DNA of 64,000 nucleotides from Sphingobacterium endophyticum (lineage in GTDB: Bacteria > Bacteroidota > Bacteroidia > Sphingobacteriales > Sphingobacteriaceae), in assembly GCF_009733535.1 (NCBI RefSeq), contig NZ_SMMI01000007.1, forward strand, positions 124,001-188,000, written 5' to 3'. This document shows, piece by piece, positions 58,067-64,000 of this stretch. Position 1 is the first letter of the stretch. Each line of letters begins with the position of its first letter. A program made the position numbers and the translations under genes. The notes beneath the pieces are model-generated. The model saw only the letters and a program-made list of their open reading frames with translations, was not told the origin of the DNA and ran no database searches.

Positions 58067-59122
58067 CTAATTCTTGTCATCTTTTTTTTCGACTTTTTTA
58101 TATGCTATTTCTACATATTTATTAAGCGCTTTGAAATGCCTGTATTGGATTCGCTTCTGTAATGATAATGGAGCTAAAACCTTAATACATTCTCCAAAAC
58201 CAAGTATTTCTCGTTCCAATTCCAAATTCAGGATTACATCAATTCTAATAATTATGCTGCCATCCTCATTTTTATTTAGGATTTGCTGTGATGAATGCAA
58301 AGGTTTTGTTTCGACATAGGGTGCATTGGATTTGTCTATTTGTAACAAAACTTTATTAGCGCGGTCCCTTTCAGACTTTGTTACTCCAATGACATCTTCA
58401 AAATATTTATCTAGACTAACTCCAACATGGGGCATAAAACCACTTTTTGACATTTCATCAATTTCTTCGATTCGGTCTAAAGCAAGTGTGATAATTGTAC
58501 TTCCATTTTTTTGTTTGCTGATCAAGAACCATCGGTTCCTGAATTCCTTCAAAAGGTAAGGGTAATATATCTTTTCAATAGCTTGTTGCGACCTAAAGGA
58601 TTTATACTTTATTAATAAAGGAATCTCTTCTTTAATTGCATGATAAATCGGACTGATCCATTTCAGGCCTTTCAATAATGGATTTCCCTCCATCTGAACA
58701 ATCGACTTTCCATTAGTTGAACTGGAAAATAGGTGACTTTCCAAACGGACTATCATATCACTCATTTCATCAAAAAAAGAAAAACCATTCAAGTGTTTAA
58801 GTACATCCACAGCATCTTTCATCTTTTCCATATCAACAATAGAAATTGGAGAATTGCTGATGCTGTATTTCGGGTCCTCATAAGAATAATATCGTCGCTC
58901 TCTGACAACAATGGGAGCATTATACCCTAACTTATTACTTCGCATGAGTTGAATGTCTCCTTGTATTGTCCTTTTGCTGATTCCATTATTAATTCCCTCA
59001 AGTTCATAGAGTCCTTGAGATACCTTTTCAATCAAATCTTCTAAAGTCCATTTCCTATGCTTTTGTCTTAAGCATTGGTCGATGATTTTATATCTAATTA
59101 AAGCGAGCTTATTTGCGGACAT
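58067..59122 (-). CDS. WYL-domain transcriptional regulator
   Basis: 351 aa from the ATG at 59122 (a TTG at 59152 was rejected). N-terminal winged helix with ALIRYKIIDQCLRQK and ISKRTIQGDIQLMRS, then a WYL domain (about 150-250) with YYPYLLKEFRNRWFLIS and a C-terminal extension. WYL proteins respond to nucleic acid or nucleotide ligands in DNA-damage, phage-defence and RNA-repair settings. It diverges from the tRNA-like RNA, SPFH and RtcB unit, and a repeated motif lies in front of both, so it is the likely regulator of that operon and itself. Confidence 0.9.
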   Translation of the reverse strand: MSANKLALIRYKIIDQCLRQKHRKWTLEDLIEKVSQGLYELEGINNGISKRTIQGDIQLMRSNKLGYNAPIVVRERRYYSYEDPKYSISNSPISIVDMEKMKDAVDVLKHLNGFSFFDEMSDMIVRLESHLFSSSTNGKSIVQMEGNPLLKGLKWISPIYHAIKEEIPLLIKYKSFRSQQAIEKIYYPYLLKEFRNRWFLISKQKNGSTIITLALDRIEEIDEMSKSGFMPHVGVSLDKYFEDVIGVTKSERDRANKVLLQIDKSNAPYVETKPLHSSQQILNKNEDGSIIIRIDVILNLELEREILGFGECIKVLAPLSLQKRIQYRHFKALNKYVEIAYKKVEKKDDKN

Positions 59123-59173
59123 ATTCGTATTTCTAATGAATTGATATTTCAAATTTAATTAAATGAAAACAAC

Positions 59174-59193
59174 TGCGCAATTAATCTGCGTAG
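59174..59193. promoter_or_regulatory. Predicted WYL operator, copy 1 (WYL side)
   Basis: TGCGCA, seven-nt spacer, TGCGTAG. The same half-sites with the same spacing occur at 59297. This copy lies 52 nt upstream of the WYL start codon; the half-sites are GC-rich in an otherwise very A/T-rich gap. Confidence 0.6.
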
Positions 59194-59296
59194 ATAGCAT
59201 TATTTAAAACATATTTATAAAAATAAAATAAAAATATTTCTCTTATTATTAAGTGTTTATGATGAATTTAAAAAATATTTTTATTTATTTTTTTAT

Positions 59297-59316
59297 TGCG
59301 CATTATGATTGCGTAG
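59297..59316. promoter_or_regulatory. Predicted WYL operator, copy 2 (RNA/RtcB side)
   Basis: TGCGCA-N7-TGCGTAG, 13 of 13 half-site bases identical to copy 1 while the spacer differs. It ends 13 nt upstream of the -33 TTTG of the predicted promoter, a position that suits an activator. Confidence 0.6.
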
Positions 59317-59329
59317 GGTCGCTTGCATC

Positions 59330-59360
59330 TTTGTGTTGTCGGAAATGACATTGTTCTTTG
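59330..59360 (+). promoter_or_regulatory. Predicted promoter of the tRNA-like RNA, SPFH and rtcB unit
   Basis: TTTG at 59330-59333, exactly 19 nt, then GTTCTTTG at 59353-59360 (the TTTG half of the -7 box is kept, the TA half is not). A weak -7 box fits dependence on an activator. Transcription would begin near 59366. Confidence 0.5.
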
Positions 59361-59365
59361 ATTAA

Positions 59366-59820
59366 TCAAGCGAAAGCTTTTTATAACGATATATATCCGT
59401 ATGGATATATGTTCTATAATATGGATTTACTATTCAAGTCACCTGTTTCTGTATAGCAGGGTAGTGCTTTGCTTAAATAGCAAAAGTATCCTGATAGGAA
59501 TGAAATTTTATAGATCATAATTTGTGTGTTGCAGGTTCGAATCCTGTCACTGATTCTTCAGTGTAATTCAATGGCTGAATAACAAATCCGAGGAGTATTC
59601 CTCTCAACATTTTTCTGTTGACCGACGTTTTATACGTCCTAATTAGAGTTTGATCTTCTCTAAAAAGATCAGAAGCAATTCGTTCCGTATTCGGTCTAGG
59701 TAAAATTAACCAGAGGCAATTGGTGACAATCTTTGTAGTTTTTTGCTAGACCTAAAACAAAGGAAAACCATTTTCTAATCCCCATTGATCAAAAATGAAG
59801 AGCCAATGAATTAGAAAAAA
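59366..59820 (+). ncRNA. Structured non-coding leader/RNA upstream of the SPFH-rtcB genes
   Basis: No ORF in about 800 bp, but many local helices: AAGC-GAAA-GCTT just after the predicted start; ATATATCC-GTAT-GGATATAT (about 59391-59410); TTTGCT-TAAAT-AGCAAA (near 59468-59484); the tRNA-like module (59521-59586); GAGGA-GTAT-TCCTC; CAACA-N6-TGTTG; GACG-N7-CGTC; GATCTT-N7-AAGATC; a 7-bp closing helix GGTCTAG (59693-59699) with CTAGACC (59746-59752); and TTTTCTAAT/ATTAGAAAA enclosing CATTG/CAATG (59771-59818). Ends are approximate. It may be one RNA, several processed RNAs, or the 5' leader of the mRNA. Confidence 0.6.
59521..59586 (+). ncRNA. Circularly permuted tRNA-like module (bacterial Y-RNA type)
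   Basis: Read in order: TTTGT (3' anticodon-stem strand), GTGTT (variable loop), T arm GCAGG-TTCGAAT-CCTGT with a consensus T-loop, CACTGA (3' acceptor strand), a TTCT tetraloop, TCAGTG (5' acceptor strand), TA (positions 8-9), D arm ATTC-AATGGCT-GAAT with GG, A (26), ACAAA (5' anticodon-stem strand, pairing perfectly with TTTGT). The acceptor is thus a closed hairpin and the ends leave through the anticodon stem. This topology is the one described for the tRNA-mimic domain of bacterial Y RNAs such as YrlA. Confidence 0.75.
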
Positions 59821-59927
59821 TTTTCCAAATGTTTTAGAACTACCTTAAGATTCCGATCTGAACTGATGAATATGGAACAAATGCTTTTTGATTGTATAAT
59901 TCAATAATGATAAAATAAATAATAGCT

Positions 59928-61025
59928 ATGAAAAGGATAGTAATTAACAAAAATGAAGCAGGTATGGTAGTTAAGAACAACGTTGTAAAACGTGTGTTGA
60001 CTGAAGGGTCCTATTGGTTAGGATTTAGAGAAACCTTGAAAATCTATGATATGGCAGAATCTTTCAACGTGAATCATGACATTGATGTTTTGTTAACTAT
60101 TCCAGAATTCAAAGCACTTGTGGAAGTTGTAGAAGTAATGGATACTGAGGTTTGTTTAGTATTTGTCAATAATCATTTCAAATTCTTATTAGAGGCAGGA
60201 AGGCATGTTTTCTGGAAGGGAATGAATGAATATCGCTTTCAAATTGAAAACATGGAGCATTATGAAGTTCCAGAAACAATCAGCAAAGCGTATTTGAAGG
60301 CAAATGTTTTCAAGAAGTTTTTATCCAATTTTCAAGTTGAAGTTTATCAAAACGCATTGCTTTTTGTAAATGGAGAATTCGTCAAAGAATTAAAAACTGG
60401 TGAATACTTTTTTTGGAACATGTTCAATTCTATTAATGTAAGAACGATTGACAGCAGAATACAACAGATGGAAATCCAAGGTCAAGAAATCTTAACGAAA
60501 GATAAAGTTCAGGTCAGGTTAAACTTTAATCTTCAGTTCAAGGTGGTTGATATTAGAATAGCATTAATAGAAAATGTTGAATATATAAATCAGTTGTATT
60601 GTTTGATGCAAATGGCTATAAGATCTTATGTTGGAAATTATACCCTAGATAATTTGTTAGAAAATAAGGATAGCCTTTCCGAATATATATTGAACGATAA
60701 TGTAGAAAAAGCTGAAAGATTAGGGTTGAACTTAATTTCAGCAGGTGTAAAAGATATAATCCTGCCGGGAGAGATAAGAGATATCATGAATCAGGTTTTG
60801 GTTGCTGAAAAGAGGGCGCAAGCCAATATCATAACTCGAAGGGAAGAGACGGCTTCCACTAGAAGTTTAATGAATACAGCCAAGTTATTGGAAGAAAATG
60901 CTATGCTTTTCAGACTGAAAGAGATGGAGTACGTTGAGAAGATTGCTGAAAAAATCAATAACATTTCAGTTTCAGGGAATGGTCAGATTGTGGATCAATT
61001 GAAACAATTGTTTTTACATAAATAA
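59928..61025 (+). CDS. SPFH/slipin-family protein of an RNA-repair operon
   Basis: 365 aa. VVKRVLTEGSYWLGF and the later GEFVKELKTGEYFFWNMF are the repeated SPFH-entry motifs; the Band 7 core follows with VRTIDSRIQQMEIQGQEILTKDKVQVRLNFNLQFKVVD and GLNLISAGVKDIILPGEIRDIMNQVLVAEKRAQA, then a coiled-coil-like Glu/Arg-rich segment (about 300-345). Unlike typical slipins there is no N-terminal membrane hairpin, so it should be soluble or peripherally bound and able to oligomerise. It sits between the tRNA-like RNA and rtcB. A scaffold or ribonucleoprotein role is a guess. Confidence 0.85.
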   Translation: MKRIVINKNEAGMVVKNNVVKRVLTEGSYWLGFRETLKIYDMAESFNVNHDIDVLLTIPEFKALVEVVEVMDTEVCLVFVNNHFKFLLEAGRHVFWKGMNEYRFQIENMEHYEVPETISKAYLKANVFKKFLSNFQVEVYQNALLFVNGEFVKELKTGEYFFWNMFNSINVRTIDSRIQQMEIQGQEILTKDKVQVRLNFNLQFKVVDIRIALIENVEYINQLYCLMQMAIRSYVGNYTLDNLLENKDSLSEYILNDNVEKAERLGLNLISAGVKDIILPGEIRDIMNQVLVAEKRAQANIITRREETASTRSLMNTAKLLEENAMLFRLKEMEYVEKIAEKINNISVSGNGQIVDQLKQLFLHK

Positions 61026-61034
61026 AAAAGATGT

Positions 61035-61060
61035 GCAGCAGAATAAAATGGTTCTGCTGC
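61035..61060 (+). other. Intercistronic hairpin between SPFH and rtcB genes
   Basis: GCAGCAGAA (61035-61043) and TTCTGCTGC (61052-61060) form a perfect 9-bp stem with an 8-nt loop. No T run follows, so it is not a normal terminator; it may stabilise or process the mRNA or mark partial attenuation. Confidence 0.6.
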
Positions 61061-61108
61061 TATTATTAAGAAATCAGATTTGAGAAAATTTTAATAAATT
61101 AATTAGAA

Positions 61109-62530
61109 ATGGAAAACAGAAGGATTAATGGTAATGATTTAATTGCCATAGGATATAAAGAGAATGAAGCATTAGGTGTTGCCTTACAGATCAATAAAAA
61201 AAGATTAGGATTTAATCGGGAAGAAATGCTTCAAAAATTTAAGGAAGTCTTAGAGAATCCAGAGGGGTATTTAGAAGATAAAAATTTTGCATCGCTATCC
61301 AAAATGTTGTTAAATGTTACTCGATTGGAAAAAGAATATATTAAGCTAAAAACGGAGATAGAGCCTTATCAGATTTATGGGGAGGAGCATATCGAGGAAG
61401 GAGCCAGGAAACAGATGAATACCGCGATGAAATTGCCAATAACCGTTGGAGGAGCATTGATGCCAGATGCGCATCAAGGCTATGGTCTTCCTATCGGCGG
61501 AGTTTTGGCGACAAATAATTCCATTATTCCATATGCAGTTGGGGTTGATATTGGATGTCGAATGGCATTATCTATTTTCGACTTACCTTCATCCTATATC
61601 GAAACTAATCGGGAGGAGCTGAAAAGGATAGTTTTAAAAACAACCCGATTTGGAGCGGGAAATGGATTTTTAAAACATGAGCGTTTGGATCATGAAGTTT
61701 TAGAAAATTCACTTTTTCAGGAGAATGATCTGGTAAAATCATTGAAGGATAAAGCTTGGACTCAACTAGGTTCATCTGGAGGAGGTAATCATTTTGTTGA
61801 GTTTGGAATGATGGAATTCAAGGAAAATGATGTTGAATTAGGAATAGCAAAAGGGAGTTATTTGGCACTATTGACTCATTCTGGATCGAGAGGTTTGGGA
61901 GCTACTATTGCAGGTAAATATACCAAGATTGCGATGGAAATGTGTAAGCTTCCTTACGAAGCGAAGCATTTAGCCTACTTTGATTTGGATTCAGCGGAAG
62001 GGCAAGAATATTGGTTAGCAATGAATTTGGCAGGAGATTATGCTTCAGCTTGCCATGAGGTGATTCATGAAAAAGTTTTGACAGAGCTTGGCGCAGAACG
62101 ATTGGCAAAAATTGAGAACCATCATAATTTTGCGTGGAAAGAATTTTGGAAAGGAGAAGAAGTTATAGTCCATCGGAAAGGAGCGACACCGGCAGCAGAA
62201 GGTGTAATGGGTATCATTCCGGGATCAATGGCTACTGCCGGTTTCTTGGTGAGAGGTAAAGGTCAGGCCAAAGCTATTAATTCGGCATCACATGGGGCAG
62301 GTAGATTAATGAGCAGAACAATGGCAATAAAAACCCTTTCTAGGAATGATGTAAATAAACAATTGGAAGATTTGGGTATTACGTTAATTGGTGCTGACTT
62401 GGATGAAGCTCCAATGGCATATAAAGATATTCACACTGTAATGAAGGCTCAAACCGACCTTGTAGACGTCGTGGCTAGTTTTCATCCAAAAATCGTAAGA
62501 ATGGCGGATGATGGTTCAAAAGAAGATTAA
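61109..62530 (+). CDS. rtcB: RNA-splicing ligase RtcB
   Basis: 473 aa. Joins RNA 2',3'-cyclic phosphate or 3'-phosphate ends to 5'-OH ends with GTP and Mn. Key residues are visible: PDAHQGYGLPIGGV, Asp147 and Cys150 in VGVDIGCRM, Asn227 and His228 in GSSGGGNHFVEF, His257 in THSGSRG, His339 in HHNFAW and the guanylylated His395 in SHGAGRLMSR. All catalytic ligands are present, so it should be active. No RtcA cyclase or archease gene is in the window. Last gene of the WYL-regulated unit; 25 nt from the convergent thiF-like gene. Confidence 0.96.
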   Translation: MENRRINGNDLIAIGYKENEALGVALQINKKRLGFNREEMLQKFKEVLENPEGYLEDKNFASLSKMLLNVTRLEKEYIKLKTEIEPYQIYGEEHIEEGARKQMNTAMKLPITVGGALMPDAHQGYGLPIGGVLATNNSIIPYAVGVDIGCRMALSIFDLPSSYIETNREELKRIVLKTTRFGAGNGFLKHERLDHEVLENSLFQENDLVKSLKDKAWTQLGSSGGGNHFVEFGMMEFKENDVELGIAKGSYLALLTHSGSRGLGATIAGKYTKIAMEMCKLPYEAKHLAYFDLDSAEGQEYWLAMNLAGDYASACHEVIHEKVLTELGAERLAKIENHHNFAWKEFWKGEEVIVHRKGATPAAEGVMGIIPGSMATAGFLVRGKGQAKAINSASHGAGRLMSRTMAIKTLSRNDVNKQLEDLGITLIGADLDEAPMAYKDIHTVMKAQTDLVDVVASFHPKIVRMADDGSKED

Positions 62531-62556
62531 GTAATTGGTCACATTAAAATCTACCT

Positions 62557-63255
62557 TTAAAATTTTATTTGAGTGAATTTCCATTCATAGCAATCTATTA
62601 TTGTCAATAGGTTGCTTTGCACTGGAAGTTCGATGATAACTTTTAAAGCTAACATAGCCATCATGCTTCCAACGATTCCGGGTAATGCACCAAGCACACC
62701 GAATTGGTCACAATTTTGTATATCCTCATCTTTTGGAGCTTCAGGAAATAGATCTCTTAGGGATTTACTTCCTTTATAATTGAATATTGCTACCTGACCT
62801 TCAAAAGAAAATATACTTCCGTAAACTAGGGGTATTTTTAATTTGACACAAAAGTCATTGATTAAATAGCGGGTGTCAAAATTATCTGAACAATCCACAA
62901 TAAGATCATATCCTTCAAAAAGATCTTGGATATTCGTTGCAACCAATTTTTCATGGATTGGAATAAATTCAATGCTGGAATTAAATTCGTCTATGAAATT
63001 CCTGGCGCTCTCAACTTTTGGCTGTCCAATAAACTTCTCTTGGTGAATTACCTGCCTATTGAGGTTATGGATTTCTAAGTCGTCAAAGTCAACAACCCCC
63101 AACTTTCCCACTCCCGCAGCGGCTAAATATTGAATTACAGGAGATCCTAAGCCACCCGCCCCTATAATTAGCACCTTTGCGGTATTTATTTTACGTTGTC
63201 CTTCAATGGAGACTTCTTCCATAAATATTTGTCTGCTATAACGCTTAAAGTCCAT
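62557..63255 (-). CDS. thiF: ThiF/MoeB-family adenylyltransferase
   Basis: 232 aa. E1-like fold with RYSRQIFMEEVSIEGQRKI, ATP motif GAGGLGSP (about 33-40), VVDFDDLEIHNLNRQ and DCSDNFDTRYLINDFC. It would adenylate the C-terminus of the sulfur carrier ThiS in thiazole synthesis. The chain ends soon after DCYEWKFTQIKF, lacking the second CxxC pair that binds zinc in E. coli ThiF; only one Cys (QNCDQFGVLG) remains of the first pair. Start ATG at 63255 preferred over a TTG at 63261. It follows thiH with an 18-nt gap. Confidence 0.9.
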   Translation of the reverse strand: MDFKRYSRQIFMEEVSIEGQRKINTAKVLIIGAGGLGSPVIQYLAAAGVGKLGVVDFDDLEIHNLNRQVIHQEKFIGQPKVESARNFIDEFNSSIEFIPIHEKLVATNIQDLFEGYDLIVDCSDNFDTRYLINDFCVKLKIPLVYGSIFSFEGQVAIFNYKGSKSLRDLFPEAPKDEDIQNCDQFGVLGALPGIVGSMMAMLALKVIIELPVQSNLLTIIDCYEWKFTQIKF

Positions 63256-63273
63256 ACCCAAAAGTTGTAAAAT

Positions 63274-64000
63274 TTATTGAGTTGACGAAAAACATATATC
63301 CCAATCTTTCATGATTGGGTCATATCCATGAGAGATGATCCTCTTTTTGATCTCGTCCATTGATCTTTCATCCGAAATTTCAAACTGCTCTAAAGATTGG
63401 GGGTCAACGGCATATCCTCCAGGATTCGTTTTAGATGCCGCGCTCATTGTTGTAGCACCCAATCCTATGATGTGATTTCGGAAGTTTTCATTCTCACGCG
63501 TTGATATGGAAATTTCCAGATCTGGATTCCAGATTCTATAAGCACAAATTAACTGAAGAAGATGCTTGTCCTCCATTATAAAATTTGACTCAACAAATCC
63601 TTCCGCTGGCCTTAATCGGGGGAATGAAACAGAATATTTGGTCTGCCAATAGGTGCGATGCATATATTCTAGATGCATTGCATTATAGAAACTATCAATC
63701 CGCCAGTCTTCCAAGCCTAATAAGACACCCATTCCAATCTTGTGTATTCCTGCATTTCCAATTCTTTCTGGCGTATCTAACCTGTAATTGAAATTTGATT
63801 TTTTCCCCTTTGGATGATAGGATTTGTAAACTTCCTCATGATAGGTTTCTTGATAAACTAATACCGAATGTACCCCTGCTATATGTAATAGCCGATAGTC
63901 CTCTTCTGATAAGGGCTGAACTTCGATTGAAATGTTGGCAAAATAGGGTTTCAGAAGTTGAATTGCATTAAGAAAATACGGGGTGTCTACGATTTTATTA
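63274..64000 (-). CDS. thiH: 2-iminoacetate synthase, C-terminal part
   Basis: The frame is open to the right edge of the window; about 242 C-terminal residues are visible. ThiH is a radical SAM enzyme that cleaves tyrosine to dehydroglycine (2-iminoacetate) for the thiamine thiazole ring. RLDTPERIGNAGIHKIGMGVL, HLEYMHRTYWQTKYSVSFPRLRPAEG, ISTRENENFRNHIIGLGATTMSAASKTNPGGY and the C-terminal EISDERSMDEI are characteristic. The N-terminal CxxxCxxC cluster lies outside the window. Upstream of thiF in what is probably a thiamine operon that continues beyond the window. Confidence 0.93.
   Translation of the reverse strand, partial: NKIVDTPYFLNAIQLLKPYFANISIEVQPLSEEDYRLLHIAGVHSVLVYQETYHEEVYKSYHPKGKKSNFNYRLDTPERIGNAGIHKIGMGVLLGLEDWRIDSFYNAMHLEYMHRTYWQTKYSVSFPRLRPAEGFVESNFIMEDKHLLQLICAYRIWNPDLEISISTRENENFRNHIIGLGATTMSAASKTNPGGYAVDPQSLEQFEISDERSMDEIKKRIISHGYDPIMKDWDICFSSTQ

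Noticed and set aside
59531..59563. Ordinary tRNA gene or tRNA fragment (T-loop GGTTCGAATCC)
   Set aside because: No 5' half precedes the T arm in the normal order and the acceptor strands are joined by a 4-nt loop; the permuted tRNA-like reading explains all arms.

Overview
The window is an A/T-rich chromosomal segment of a Bacteroidota bacterium, most likely Sphingobacteriaceae (Sphingobacterium/Pedobacter-like). The evidence is: promoters of the Bacteroidota type (TTTG about 19 nt before TAnnTTTG), few Shine-Dalgarno sites, a fused SecDF, MetX/MetY methionine synthesis, a bTHX ribosomal protein, RNase P RNA, WbqC and DUF6702 proteins, and FucP-type sugar permeases. No species can be named from the sequence alone.

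Layout. 1-4.3 kb: tail of a Gfo/Idh/MocA oxidoreductase, an HI0933-type flavoprotein, a lipoprotein gene broken by a 1-nt frameshift, rnpB, and an orphan NtrC-like response regulator with a variant GAFTGA loop. 4.4-4.85 kb: a cluster of palindromic (REP-like) elements. 4.9-14.5 kb (minus strand): metY-metX-hom, then ligA-dapA, a family 2 glycosyltransferase and a lipid A-type acyltransferase. 14.5-20.6 kb: WbqC, outer-membrane and small-enzyme genes, separated by two unusual RNA-like intergenic elements (a duplicated hairpin unit and a 138-nt imperfect palindrome). 20.7-31.9 kb: two identical tRNA-Arg(ACG) genes flanking palindromic repeats, adk, obg, gap, secDF, guaB and the tiny bTHX gene.

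32-52.8 kb: sugar catabolism. An AraC regulator diverges from an operon for a non-phosphorylating L-fucose (or D-arabinose) pathway: FucP-type permease, mutarotase, UxaA-type dehydratase, SDR, FAH-family hydrolase, fuconolactonase-type amidohydrolase, SDR. A second operon holds a GH172 enzyme, a DUF6786 lipoprotein, FucI, a second permease, an AraB-like kinase, an unassigned 692-aa helical-barrel-like protein and a LacI regulator. The second set contains an isomerase and a kinase but no aldolase. Together with GH172 this fits D-arabinose release and entry as D-ribulose 5-phosphate at least as well as classical L-fucose use. This is an inference.

53.2-57.9 kb: DUF6702, HupE/UreJ and an M1 peptidase, then a GNAT and a TetR gene. 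58.0-62.5 kb: the most striking locus. A WYL regulator diverges from a long structured non-coding region containing a circularly permuted tRNA-like module (bacterial Y-RNA type), followed by a soluble SPFH/slipin protein and an RtcB RNA ligase. A shared two-half-site motif lies in front of both transcription units. It looks like a WYL-controlled RNA-repair operon with its own tRNA-mimic RNA. The window ends inside a thiamine operon (thiF-like, thiH).
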